A DNA stretch of 64,000 bases. Source: Xiphias gladius (lineage: Eukaryota > Chordata > Actinopteri > Istiophoriformes > Xiphiidae). Below, piece after piece: positions 48,301 through 64,000 of this stretch. The DNA lies in NCBI RefSeq assembly GCF_016859285.1, contig NC_053417.1, positions 21,406,206-21,470,205 on the forward strand, given 5' to 3'. Within the stretch, counting starts at the first letter, position 1. Every line of letters starts with the position of its first letter. Both the position numbers and the translations under genes were made by a program. The notes under the pieces are model-generated. The model was given only the letters and a program-made list of their open reading frames with translations. It did no database searches and was not told where the DNA came from.

Positions 48301-50635
48301 TGCCCTCGGGAAAGAGGTGTGAAATCTCATTTGAGTGGTTATTTGATAAAAGTTTGATACTGAACTGGATGAATATTCATCAAGCTTTTGAGTTATAGTT
48401 GTTGACTAATCCCTCCTACTCTTTCAGGCCAGACATCCTCAAGTCTGAGGTAATCATTCCCAAAATGGATTCCTCTGTAATGCAAGTCACTATCCCAGCC
48501 TGCCCCAACAGAAGCTCCACTTCTCCCAGCCGGTCTCGGAGGGTAAAGACCCGTCACCGCAAGCCCGGTAAGGGCAGCAGCGGGGACCTGGCTGGACTTA
48601 AGGCGAATCAGTCCTCCCCTAATAGGGACACAACTGCCCAGGCTAACAGTTCTACCACTAACACCTCCAAGCAGCTCCTGGAGCCCTCTGCAGCCCTGCG
48701 GGGCCTCAGCCACGAGCAGCAGCAGAGGCAGCTATCCTCCTCCAGCCCTGACCTCATCTGCACCACGCTAGAGGCAGAGGGCCAGGGAAAAGGGGAGCCC
48801 TCAGTGGGTGGGCTGGAGAGAGGGGGGAGCCTCAGTGCCTCTGCAGGTTTAGGGGGGTCAGAGGTGGGTGCAGCTGGTCTGGATGATCTCACAGAAACTC
48901 CTCCGCGGAGTGACACTCCCAGCGAGGATGCAGCCTCGTTCCCGTTCTCCAGCAGCCCAGACTCACCATGTGGGAGGGGGGCGGCAGCAGGACGGGGAAC
49001 TCTGGGATCTCCTCGCCTGCCTCATGACGGGGAGGACAAAGAGGAGGGAGCTGGTGCTGTGCGGTTGCCCCGGGGGGCATCAGGGGGAATAGGGGGTCAG
49101 CACCTTACACCTTCAGCCATTCTATACAGGGCAGCTATCACACGCAAACAGGTACGGTGCCGGCTACCTGTTAATATCCCTCAGCACTCCTCTGGTAATA
49201 CTTTGATCCTTTTCACTTGTGCAATATTCCCGCTTCTGACTACAGAGGCGTGGAGTGTCATCAGAAGAGGAGGAGGGCGAAGTTGACAGTGAGGTTGAGT
49301 TACCACGGAGACGGTGAGCAACTTGATGTCTTTCATCACTGGAAAATTCCTTCCAGCTATCTTCCCTCTCTGATAACTTGCAGACTTATTCAGAGAACTG
49401 AAAGAAGATTTCAATTTGAGTCACTCTTCCATATCATCAATTTGGTGATTTTTGTTGTTGTTTCTTCTTAATCTCTCCAGACGTCCGACCAGCATCACCA
49501 AGTGCCAGTCGGTGTCTACCTTCAGCTCAGAGAACCTGTCAGTATCGGACGGCGAGGAGGGCCACACCACCGACCACTCTCACAGCGGTACTCCTGACGT
49601 GGTCAGCACCAACACTGACGACAGGTTGGACGACCGCAGCGATGACCTCCTCTCTCAGGGGTCAGAGATCCCGGCGGACAACACCGATCCCGCGCAGGCT
49701 TCTGATGGCCTGTCGGAGAGAGACGGAGCACTGGGTCAGGCGAAAGCTCAGATGGATGCTGGGCAGAATCCTAATGAGGTAAGGCAGCTCCACAGAGGAT
49801 CACACGTGTCAGTTTGTGTCATCTTCTTATACTGATGTAAAAGCACCAAAAAAAAAAAAAAAAAAAAACTGTAGTGGAAAGTTACTAAGTAGATTTACTC
49901 AAGAACTGTATTTATAAAGAATTTTGAGATACTGTACTTAAGTTTTTCCATTTTATGTTACTTTGTACTTCTACTCCACTACATTTATATGACAGCTACA
50001 GTCACTAGTTATTTTACAGATTAAGATTGAATTAGAAAAAAAAGACAAATTAAAAACTTAAAATACAACACATCGTTAAAGATTGAACCAGTGGTGCCCA
50101 AACTTTTTTGGCTTTTGACCCTTAACAAAAAAAGTGTCTTTGCGAGATTCCAGATGTCTATCAGTTCTTGGATGGTTTCATTTAAATAACAGTTTGAGGC
50201 CCAAAGAAGTAAAATCATCCATTATTTCAGAAAAAAAAATCAGAACTCTGTTTTTTCTTCTTGCCTAAACCATTAATCATCTCCCAATCCCTCAGATTTA
50301 TCTGGTGATGCTTTGAAGGGGCCCGACCCCTTGGTAGGGAACCACTGGACAAAACTACCCGACTATATCAAAAGTAGTTAAAACTAGCTCAACCTCGACA
50401 ACAGTAAAATCTTAACACTTCTTCCACCTCTGCCAGAAACCCTTCATGTCGGCCGTAGGTCATGTGTGACATTGTTTTCCTCTTCCGGCTCTCTGTTTAG
50501 AGCCGGGCCCTGTGCGATGATTCTGACTGCGACAGTGCTGAGCTGGATCAGTCAGGTAGTGGAGAGCCCAGCCGCCCCCCCAGTGCTGGAGCATCGGTAC
50601 CGTCTCCACAGGTGCCCCATACAGGACCTCCATAG
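42304..50635 (+). CDS. map3k12: Dual leucine zipper kinase (DLK/ZPK)
   Basis: MAP3K of the mixed-lineage kinase group, upstream of MKK4/7-JNK; in neurons it drives axon-injury and stress responses. Thirteen coding exons: 42304-42766, 45805-45988, 46126-46317, 46426-46584, 46924-47082, 47223-47331, 47575-47684, 47952-48068, 48182-48316, 48428-49151, 49246-49313, 49481-49778, 50501-50635 (TAG). They total 2853 nt and 950 residues; human has about 860-890. Start [15 protein letters not shown] aligns with human MACLHETRTPSPS. Kinase features: [16 protein letters not shown] (Lys191), IHRDLKSPN (Asp275), DFG (293-295), WMAPE. Two leucine zippers follow ([14 protein letters not shown]..., [20 protein letters not shown]), then a Ser/Gly-rich tail with [19 protein letters not shown]. 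Tail-to-tail with pcbp2, as in human. Confidence 0.96.
43000..45110. repeat. Composite of older repeats around a Tc1 element
   Basis: Left part (43000-43565): GGTGGAAATATTCAGATCC, AAAAGTAAAAGTACTCAGTCTG, then GGTCCCGAACCTAGGGGTCAG...AAAAGGTTAGCAACCCCTGG. Right part (44842-45110): GGAGTAAAAAGTAAAATATT and GTATAGTACTTGAGTAAATT...TTATTTTCCATAAC. The outer edges look inverted to each other (tttacttgtg / tacttgagtaaa), as if one AAAGTACT-type element had been split by later insertions. Located in the first coding intron of map3k12. Confidence 0.55.
43573..44839 (-). mobile_element. Tc1-like transposon, inactive
   Basis: A 1267-bp element with ends CAGTGCATTC...GGATGCACTG flanked by TA on both sides (43571-43572, 44840-44841), the Tc1/mariner target duplication. 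The - strand holds transposase pieces: [17 protein letters not shown]-type catalytic region (about 44250-44350) and the C-terminal [20 protein letters not shown] (about 43915-43980). Stops and frame shifts separate them, so it cannot make transposase. It is antisense to map3k12. Confidence 0.9.
49840..50410. repeat. Two interspersed repeats in map3k12 last intron
   Basis: 49870-50000 carries GTGGAAAGTTACTAAGTAG, TTACTCAAGAACTG and CTTCTACTCCACTACATTT, the AAGTACT-type teleost repeat. About 50085-50350 carries CCAGTGGTGCCCAAACTTTTTT at one end and GGTAGGGAACCACTGG at the other. Those two ends form imperfect inverted repeats, related to the piece at 43290-43560. A poly(A) run is at 49849-49867. 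Confidence 0.6.
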
Positions 50636-51330
50636 ATAACTGGACACTAGCAAAGGCCTCCAGCTACCCGACAGTGAACAACCATCACAGGCGTACACCA
50701 ATCTGTCAGTGCAGTACATTACTGTTGCCATGAGGGATCACACCTACTACACCACTCAGACTATGACAAGTTGACTTATGGTGTCTCATAAGTTTGTTGG
50801 CTGGCAAACCCACATCAGATGACATAGGGCGTTTGTCGTAACCTGACATCAAATATTTTGGCAGCTTGTGACATCAGATAAATGTCATTTAAGTTCAGTA
50901 GGTTTTTTTTTTTTTTTTTTTCTCCAGGCAAAATAGTTACCAAGGTAACCTTAGCCACCGCTCCAGTTCAGCAAAAACCCTTTCACAGACGCACGCACAA
51001 GAAGATACCACACTTGTAGTCCTTTAAACACTCTAACCCTCACTCTGGGAGCATCCTTCATGATACTCCACACACTAATGCATCAAATACTAATGAATAA
51101 TAATGTAAATATCCATTACATACCACATGAGAAATATCTAACTTTATTTTATTTGTAAGATAAAAATGTAAGACTTAACGGTATGCAGCCCTGTGAACAA
51201 ATGCATGACTACATGTTTATAATTTATGGTTCGAATGTGTCTGTTTTATATTTTGTGAAAGTTTACACTTTTTTAATACTGAAAGTATTACTTGAGTTAT
51301 TTTGTTTTTGTTAATAAATGTCAGCACTCA
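50636..51330 (+). other. map3k12: map3k12 3' UTR
   Basis: Non-coding after the TAG. AATAAA at 51313-51318 would end a 3' UTR of about 0.7 kb. A poly(T) run lies at 50906-50922. Confidence 0.6.
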
Positions 51331-51543
51331 AGAAGAAAAAAGTCAAAATGGAATGAAAATCTCACAAGGATATGGATCATGATGCCTAATTAGGGTTCTC
51401 AGTAGGCAATTTTTTTTTTTTTTACCCTCCTACTACTGAGTTTCAATTAAATATAAGACACGCGTGAGGTTTTTATTAGGCTTATCGTGTTTGTGATGGA
51501 ATGTGACCTCTGGGTTCACTAAAAATGCACTTCTGCCATTGCA

Positions 51544-52013
51544 TATACACTCAGTTGCAGTTTATTAGGTACACCTAGCCAAAACAAATGCCGTCTAATA
51601 CGGCAGCCCTGCAAAAAAACCCTCGCTTCATGAAGGTTATAATGTTCAGTTTTTGCTCAAAACGGGTGTCGATTCAACTGAATGATCATTTTGGAGGTTG
51701 CGGTTTGTGGTGCTGCTAAACTGTATTGCCTTATACAAAAGGGTATGCCTGTTGTTTAGGCTACCCTCGTTGCTCTGAATGGGGTGGACAGAATAAGAGA
51801 AACCCCTGTCAGTATAATGCAATACAACTCAACAGAACCACAAACTGCAGCCTCCAAAATAACCATACTGTTAAATCAGCACCTATCTAAAGCAGTTTCA
51901 GCTCAAACTGAACATTATAACCTTCACGAATGGAGGATTTATTTCAGGACCATCGCGTTAGACTGCATTCGTTTTAGCTAGGTGTACCTAATAAACTGCA
52001 AGCTGAGCGTATA
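51544..52013. mobile_element. 470-bp fold-back MITE
   Basis: Ends ACACTCAGTTGCAGTTTATT and its inverted partner AATAAACTGCAAGCTGAGCGT, both followed inward by the AGGTACACCTAGC / GCTAGGTGTACCT pair. TA flanks both sides. Similarity continues towards the centre (GGTTATAATGTTCAGTTT / AAACTGAACATTATAACC; TTTTGGAGGTTGCGGTTTGTGG / CCACAAACTGCAGCCTCCAAAA), so nearly the whole element folds back on itself with arms of about 215 bp. No transposase is encoded. It sits between map3k12 and pcbp2. Confidence 0.9.
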
Positions 52014-53020
52014 TCAGTATTGCTCTACGGGTTTCTGAAACTGTTGGATTTCTGGTTGTCTCATATTTGCGGGGTGTGCATTTGAAAGGCAGTGAATGTG
52101 TTCATAGAGATGACCTCCTCCGATGTAGACTAGCATTGCTAACCTCTGCTAGTCCATGTCACGGCCAAGCACGGGTGCAGGTGCTTAAGTAAAAGTGCTC
52201 CAGATATCTTTTCTTTTTTTTCCACACGCATTATTCATCTTTGTCCAAACCTGGCGCCTACATTACTGCCACACGACCGACGACAGTTGTGTCGGAGATT
52301 CAGGTAATTTATTTTCTAGTCTTCAGCCCCGCCCAACTCTGACTCACGTGACGTCACTTTAGGCAGCATCTGTTTAGCCGAACACAACCGCAAAATGCAT
52401 CTCACAACTTTTGTCACATAAGTGGTAATTTAGTGCTCCCAAAGAACTATAAAATCGATGTTGATATGTGAAATAGGTGGAGTTCCCCTTTTAAAAATGA
52501 ACCAAAAGGAGTCCTATAGCTCACGATGCGGACAGGCTTCATAAAAACCTCAACGGTACCTTTTACCCTTTAATATTACTGCGGAAGTAGCCAGATAAGG
52601 AATAGTGCACTTCTCTGTGGTGGTTACCAGTAGAACAGTAAGTATCCTTTGGGTTTGAATAGAAATGTTTTGTTTTTATACAGCATTGCACATTGTACCT
52701 GTAACATAGGAGTTATATCGAAAGCAAAATATTATGAGCAACAATAAATAATGTATTGGTTAAAAAAAACCCCAACAGAACGTGTGTTGTTTGTTTAAAA
52801 AGACAGGCCATGTTATAGCTACAGTTTGTGCTGTTGCTGCGTCACGTAAGACAACTCGACGAGAAATAAATGACTATTTTCAGTGACTTAAAGCATGTCT
52901 AAACAGATCCAGTGTCATTTCTTGGCTTACAAATTTGCCCTTTCACACCTGTCCCTTATCAAAAGAAAAAAGAAAAAAATTTTTTTTACCCCCAGCCCAA
53001 GAGACAGGACCATGTTTTTG
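52014..53020. other. Spacer between two fold-back elements
   Basis: Mostly AT-rich and non-coding. It includes a reverse copy of the repeat seen at 27685-27870 (about 52420-52495, AGGTGGAGTTCCCC) and a short TGACGTCA palindrome at 52349-52356. No gene was recognised. Confidence 0.5.
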
Positions 53021-53021
53021 G

Positions 53022-53674
53022 ATTACTAAATTAGTAACACCTTCTGATAAGGAATCATTTATAAAAAGTTTATAAGCTGTAATTAATGAATCTATCACTA
53101 CTTAATAAATCTCTTACTGATTCTTCATAGACCAGTTATTAAGAACAACTTTTAGGCTGCCAGGTTGTGGAAAATCCTCCTCCAGCATGACACTTTTGTC
53201 TTTTCAGCCAGCTCTTTAATTCATTAATTCATTCCCACCAATGGACTGTTTGACCACTTATCTCCTGGAAAAAGAGCTTGTTAACATTTAGAACTACAGG
53301 CTTGATGTATTGTACAAATCTTTATTAAGGATTTATTGACATTTACAGGTGACTGACTTTTGCTGATGGCTTATTACAAATTGAGAAGCCCATTGCCCTT
53401 TATTAATGTCATACTCGCAGTTATAACTGGATACAAGATGACTTATTAGAAAGTGAAAATTGGTACCCTTTGTTAATGATTTAGCAACATTTTCAACTGC
53501 CGACTTGCTTGGTTGGAGGAGTCAAAGTGTCATGCTGGAATACAACCTGGCAACCCAAAAGCTGTTATTAATGGCTTATAGCTGATCTGTAAAGTATCAG
53601 TAAATGCTTTAACCATTAATTACAGCTTATAAAGCTTTTATAAATGGTGCCTTATCAGATGTGGTACCAGTAAA
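53022..53674. mobile_element. 650-bp fold-back MITE
   Basis: Left arm CTGATAAGG..TCATTTATAAAAAG / TTTATAAGCTGTAATTAATG pairs with right arm CATTAATTACAGCTTATAAA / GCTTTTATAAATGGTGCCTTATCAG. Pairing continues inward (GGCTGCCAGGTTGTGG / ATACAACCTGGCAACCC; CCAGCATGACACTTTTG / CAAAGTGTCATGCTGG). No coding sequence. Unlike the TIRs of the 51544-52013 element, so a different family. Confidence 0.85.
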
Positions 53675-53786
53675 TCTGAAACTGATAACAGGTTAATAAA
53701 AAGGTGTCTTGTCAGCTGCCTTTATGATTAAGTAAACTTTACGATATAAGACTGACCAACAATCATTTAAGCATTTCACATCTTTT

Positions 53787-53792
53787 TTTATT
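53787..53792 (-). terminator. pcbp2: Candidate pcbp2 poly(A) signal
   Basis: AATAAA on the - strand, about 1.17 kb past the pcbp2 stop codon. The sequence between is AT-rich and repeat-poor, consistent with a 3' UTR. Other AT-rich variants exist, so the assignment is tentative. Confidence 0.4.
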
Positions 53793-54958
53793 TCTGCATT
53801 TCATTTCTTCAACAATTTAATTGCACCCAGATCTACAATAGTTTGAAAACGTGCACAAAAACGTGAGTTTCTTCATCCTGCAAAGAATAATAAAAAATAA
53901 AATCTGACCCAGGCAAAAAAGGATAGCAGGAAACTAGTGTTAATTCTATAGTTCTCCTTCTAGTTAATCATAATTTAATACCTCAGCATAATATACTTAT
54001 AAAGACCAATATGTCTTGTAGTTTTGCCCCTTGCAGCATTCCCCAGCCCTGCAGTTAAAAAAAATATTTTCTCTATTTAAAACAAACATTTCAATGTTAT
54101 TATCATCATCATCATTACCATGGTCTTAGTAATTTTCAGAGAAAAGAAAATATTTTCCTCTCATTCAGGCCCACTCCTAGTCACCAAGGCCCACCCACCC
54201 TTATCAGAATCCAATACACAACAATGCTCAAAAGTCCTGATCAAGAAATAACGGATGGAAACACAGGAATGACACAAAACAATTACTCAGCAAATTAGAG
54301 GTGAGACAAAATGTAGCTTAAAATTCTCCTTTGAACCCACACTTGACAAGGGATAAATTGCCTTCTGACTAAAAGGTTGTTCCTGCATACATCTTCAACT
54401 GGAAATCATTTACACCCACTGAAACCCGTTAAAACCACAATTCCTCATTCAGGAAGTACAGCTTCAAACAAAGATGGCAAATATCAATGAATTCTACTCT
54501 TACGAGGAGCTGTGTATTAAATAAAAATAAATAGATATTTAAAAGGAAGGGAAAGAACAGTCGATCTATAATGTTATTGTCTTTTTTTCTTCATTTTTAC
54601 ATTTTCTAAGAAAAATCTGACATAAGAAAAACATTATTTATGCCTTTTCAGATTTTTCTAAAACTTTTTACCTATATCAAGAAGTTCATACAGATATACA
54701 GCAAAACAAGAAGAAAAAAAAAATACAACAGAAGGAAGTCTTTAAAAACTATATGCAAAGGGAATTTTAAAAACATAATAAATAAATAAAATACCAATAT
54801 CATGATGATGGTGTAATTACAACTGAGTAGGTGTCTAACCAAAGCAGGAGAAAACAGTGAGTTTATAGTACTTGGTTTTTGCATTAAGTTCAATAAGGGA
54901 CCTCTTGGTAAAAAGTAGGGGGAGGGGTTACATTAGGTGCTGATGAAGATCCTCCATG

Positions 54959-60953
<5,995 letters not shown>

Positions 60954-61830
60954 TGCTGCAGCTGAATCCAGACACTAAACTGGCCAGCAAAGTGAGTCTT
61001 TGGTCACTGGCAGAATGTCTGAAACAGAATGGAACATGTGACCATCAGAGACAAATGTAGTTACTGGAAACTATGGGGACGGGGACATCTCAGAGGAAAG
61101 CCTTGTTTACTAAGAAGCTGATGTCAGTGCAGATCAGTGAAGTGATGCAGGCAGTTAACATCTTGCAGACTTTTACTGTAGTTTAATAACGTTAGCAAGC
61201 CACTTCGAAAGAATGAAACGCTTCAGTCCAGTTATTCACATTAGTCTGGCCCGAGTCCACTAATTCACGTTAGCACAATGACCCACTGTCTCCCTGTGGT
61301 AATGTCTATTTCCTGGCATCAAACAGTTATGGCGACATGGCTTGTCGTTTTATTTCAGGGCCTAAATGTAAGCTATTAAAACTTATTCTTTTTATTGTAG
61401 TAAGTTTATGTCGAGCGTGTACTGGCAGCAGCAACAGACGGCTCATAGGATAACGTTAACATCGCAGATCCTATTTTGGAAAGAGCAACACAGCTAGTCA
61501 CGCAAGCAAAATCTGAAGGCTAAGTTAGCTAGTACTGTAACATGTCTACGGTAACTTCCCACATTTCTAAATAACTTGACTGCTGTAATGTTTAGCCAGC
61601 CCATTTGCAATTTACACTTGCGAGACAGCATCTAGCAGCTAGCTCTTGATCGGCCACCAAGCTGGCTACAGTTCGGTAATTTTCCATCCAGCTCGCTAGC
61701 GTTAGCATCCTCTGTTCCAGGGGATAGTCGGATCCCGCGGCCTACGGAGCGCACTGAGGCACACTGAGTTATTCCTGTCCTTCACTCTGAAAGGGGGGAA
61801 AAACAAAGCCTTATTTCTGGAAGTCTTACC
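60954..61830 (-). other. pcbp2: pcbp2 5' UTR exon and first intron
   Basis: The start-codon exon runs upstream to 61018, where an acceptor (GTTTCAG) is seen. A donor matching TTCGG/GTAAGAC at 61823-61829 fits the end of a non-coding first exon within the CpG-rich block at 61830-62060. The intervening 0.8 kb shows no gene. Confidence 0.5.
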
Positions 61831-62070
61831 CGAACCGTCCCTTGAAGTGTGTTCAGGGGGTGGGTAGGGTGGCAAGGGTAGAAGGGGAGAGGTTCGGGAG
61901 GGAGTTTTAAAAGGATCCGGGGAAGAGGGAAGAGACGCCGCTGTTCGATCGGACTCCACTCTTCTGCTTAGCACAAAAGACAAAATGCATTCAACTTTGA
62001 CCTCTCCACTGCCCCGCCCCTCTCCGGGGTCAACCCCGCCCACCCAGAGCACCGCCCCTCTCCCCACAGT
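61690..62070 (-). promoter_or_regulatory. pcbp2: CpG-rich pcbp2 promoter region
   Basis: CpG-dense and C/G-rich, with CCGCCCC/GGGCGG-type boxes (about 62010-62055), around the inferred non-coding first exon. No TATA box, which fits a broadly expressed gene. The start point is not determined. Confidence 0.45.
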
Positions 62071-62519
62071 AGAAATAAAAACGTCAAACATTTGGGTAAA
62101 ATATAGGCCACGCTTGTGATTTTTGTAACTAAGGTAGGGAGACCCTTTGTTTTTTTGTTTCCCCCTCTGTTAAATCTCATTTATTTTAAATATGCAGAGT
62201 TTTATCAATGGGCACTACGATGGTGCAGAGTTGATGTATTTCGTGCAAGGCTGGATTACCAACCGGACAAGACAGGCCACTGCCCAGGGGCCTCACAAGT
62301 CCCAGGTTTAATCCATATCATTTGGGTCTACATATTTGGATCATTTTAAATATGTTAGAAATTTGTATCACTTAAAGTACAATATCACCTCTGGCGGATT
62401 TTAAAACCTTAACTGTTTTAGTTAACATTGTGCTAATTTCTTATGGAGCTGTGTTTTATCAAATTGCTTCAATTTTTCTGTGTCAAGTAATTAACACACA
62501 GAAAAATTCGAGTAGAAGT

Positions 62520-62875
62520 GCTGTAAGGCTGCAACCACCAATTGTTTTCTTTATCAATAGGTCTGACAATTATTTTCTTTTAATAATCAACTTATTGTTT
62601 AGTGTGTAAAATTTCAGAAAATATTGATGCCCATCATAAAAGCCCACTATTATTCCCTGAAGCCGAAGTTAATATATTCAGATCGATCGTTTTCTCTGAC
62701 CAAAGGTCAATGCAAAGGCATTGAGCTTAAATTGACAAATATTCACATTTGAGAAGTTGGTACCAGAGAGGTTTTGGCATTTTTGCTTACAAAAAAAATT
62801 GACTTAATTTGTCATCAAAATTGTTGGCAATGAATTTTCTGTCAATCAACTAATCAGCTATTTATTCTCTAGACT
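62520..62875. repeat. TTTGACATTTTTGCT-family repeat, copy 3
   Basis: Starts TGCAACCACCAATTGTTTTC, then TATCAATAGGTCTGACAATTATTTTC, TTCACATTTGAGAAG, TTTTGGCATTTTTGCTTAC, and AAAATTGTTGGCAATGAATTTTCTGTCAATC. Colinear with the copies in aaas introns at 33000-33370 and 35050-35345. Confidence 0.65.
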
Positions 62876-62904
62876 CCTGGTTGGTGGCTGGGTACCTGCC
62901 ATGT

Positions 62905-64000
62905 AAAGTCCTGTTAGAAATTATTGGCACCCCTGAATTTTAAGTACACAATTTAAAATGAAATGAATGCAAATTAACCAATTCTGCAAAATCAAAATAT
63001 TTTAGTAAAATTTGAGAGGTTACTGAAAAAAAGAAAAATTTAAAAAACAAAACTTATATAATAGTAAAATAATTCAAACACAAAATGTACACCGGAAACA
63101 ATTATTGGCAACCCTTGCTATTGTTTGGTTGCAGAACCTTTGACGGCTTCTAAACGTTTCTTGCAGCCATCTAGAAGCTTCTTGCTCCTGTCTGCTGGTA
63201 GTTTCTGCCACTCTTCCATTCCTATGCGTTCAAGCTCTTTAAGTTTGCAGGAGTCCTTTTTGCAATGGCAGATTTTAGCTCTCTCCATAGGTTTTCAATG
63301 GGATTTAGGTCAGGACTCATTGCTGGCCAGTTTAAAACAGCCCATCTTTATCCTTTTCAGCCATCTTTTGTCCTGCTGGATGTGTGCTTTGTGTTGTTGT
63401 CCTGCTGAAAGACCCAAGACCTTCGCCTCAAACCTTGTTTTTTGACACTGGGTAACACATTTTGCACTAAAATGCCTCAATAATCTTCTGAATTCGTCAT
63501 TCCTTTGATATGTTCAATGCCTCCAGTATCAGAGGCAGTGAAGAATCCCCACAGCATGATAGAGCCTTCACTATGTTTTTGGTTTAGGTAGGATGTTCTT
63601 TTCCTTATGGGCTTGATTTGTCGCCTATAAAATAAACTGGAGCACTGCATTACCAAACAGCTCTACTGTAGATTAATCTATCCATAAAACATTATCCCAA
63701 AAAGACTGTGGCTTATCTATGAAATTTTTCTGAAACTTCTTGATAACATGACAAAATGTTGAAGCAGGGATTTTAAGATCTTTGGCGATTTTCTTGCAGA
63801 CTTGTAGCCTTGCAGCCTTGTAGCCTTTGGAATTGTTATGTTTTTTGACGGCAGCATTTCTGATGCTCTCAGATGGCTCTCTTGTCTTTGCCAATTTGGA
63901 AAGAAACTGGAAACAATCAGCCCTGAAATTTACAGAGATGGATAAAATTACTGATACCCTTTGTCTTAAAAAAAATAATAATAATAATTCTATTTGAAAT
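62905..64000 (-). mobile_element. Tc1-like transposon, cut by window end
   Basis: Begins near AGTCCTGTTAGAAATTATTG followed by GCACCCCTGAATTTT, a typical Tc1-type end. On the - strand, 63673-63894 encodes a transposase N-terminal part (AKTREPSESIRNAAVKKHN, then KIAKDLKIPASTFCHVIKKF, a helix-turn-helix). Nearer 63280-63330 the reverse complement gives the SPDLNPIE box. Stops interrupt the frame. The far terminal repeat may lie just past 64000. Confidence 0.8.

Overview
The window comes from a ray-finned fish, most likely a spiny-rayed (acanthomorph) teleost. The genes have many short vertebrate-type introns, the proteins are close to vertebrate orthologues, and the spacers carry Tc1-like transposons, fold-back MITEs and interspersed repeats typical of teleosts. 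Four protein-coding genes are present. I reassembled each from splice junctions, reading-frame phase and recalled human proteins.

Layout: (1) 1-27.5 kb, + strand: a complete type II procollagen gene (col2a1). It has 54 coding exons, 1487 codons before the stop, and a triple helix of exactly 1014 residues. (2) 29.6-37.3 kb, - strand: aaas (aladin, a WD-repeat nucleoporin), 16 exons and 519 residues, with three teleost repeat copies in its introns. (3) 37.4-42.2 kb: a spacer with a LINE RNase H remnant, a fold-back element carrying an internal insertion, a CpG-rich block with a CRE palindrome, and CA/CT microsatellites. (4) 42.3-50.6 kb, + strand: map3k12 (DLK/ZPK kinase), 13 coding exons and 950 residues. 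A Tc1-like transposon is nested inside older repeats in its first coding intron. (5) 51-54 kb: two more fold-back elements. (6) 54.9-61.8 kb, - strand: pcbp2 (poly(C)-binding protein, three KH domains), with a Tc1-like element in its last intron and a 798-bp tandem duplication that doubles the KH3 exon. (7) 62-64 kb: a pcbp2-side CpG block, an interspersed repeat and a Tc1-like element cut by the window edge.

The genes do not form one pathway: cartilage matrix, nuclear pore, stress/axon kinase and RNA-binding protein. They are held together by synteny. AAAS, PCBP2 and MAP3K12 lie close together on human 12q13.13 and COL2A1 lies on 12q13.11. The tail-to-tail map3k12/pcbp2 arrangement is the same as in human.

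The observations most worth checking are: the duplicated KH3 exon, which cannot be included twice without a premature stop; a serine replacing the cysteine used for interchain disulfides in the col2a1 C-propeptide; and a perfect 13-bp hairpin three bases inside the intron, next to a weak 5' splice site, at the alternatively spliced col2a1 exon 2. Several nested and palindromic mobile elements are also described. I saw no prokaryotic-type system, CRISPR array or viral gene.
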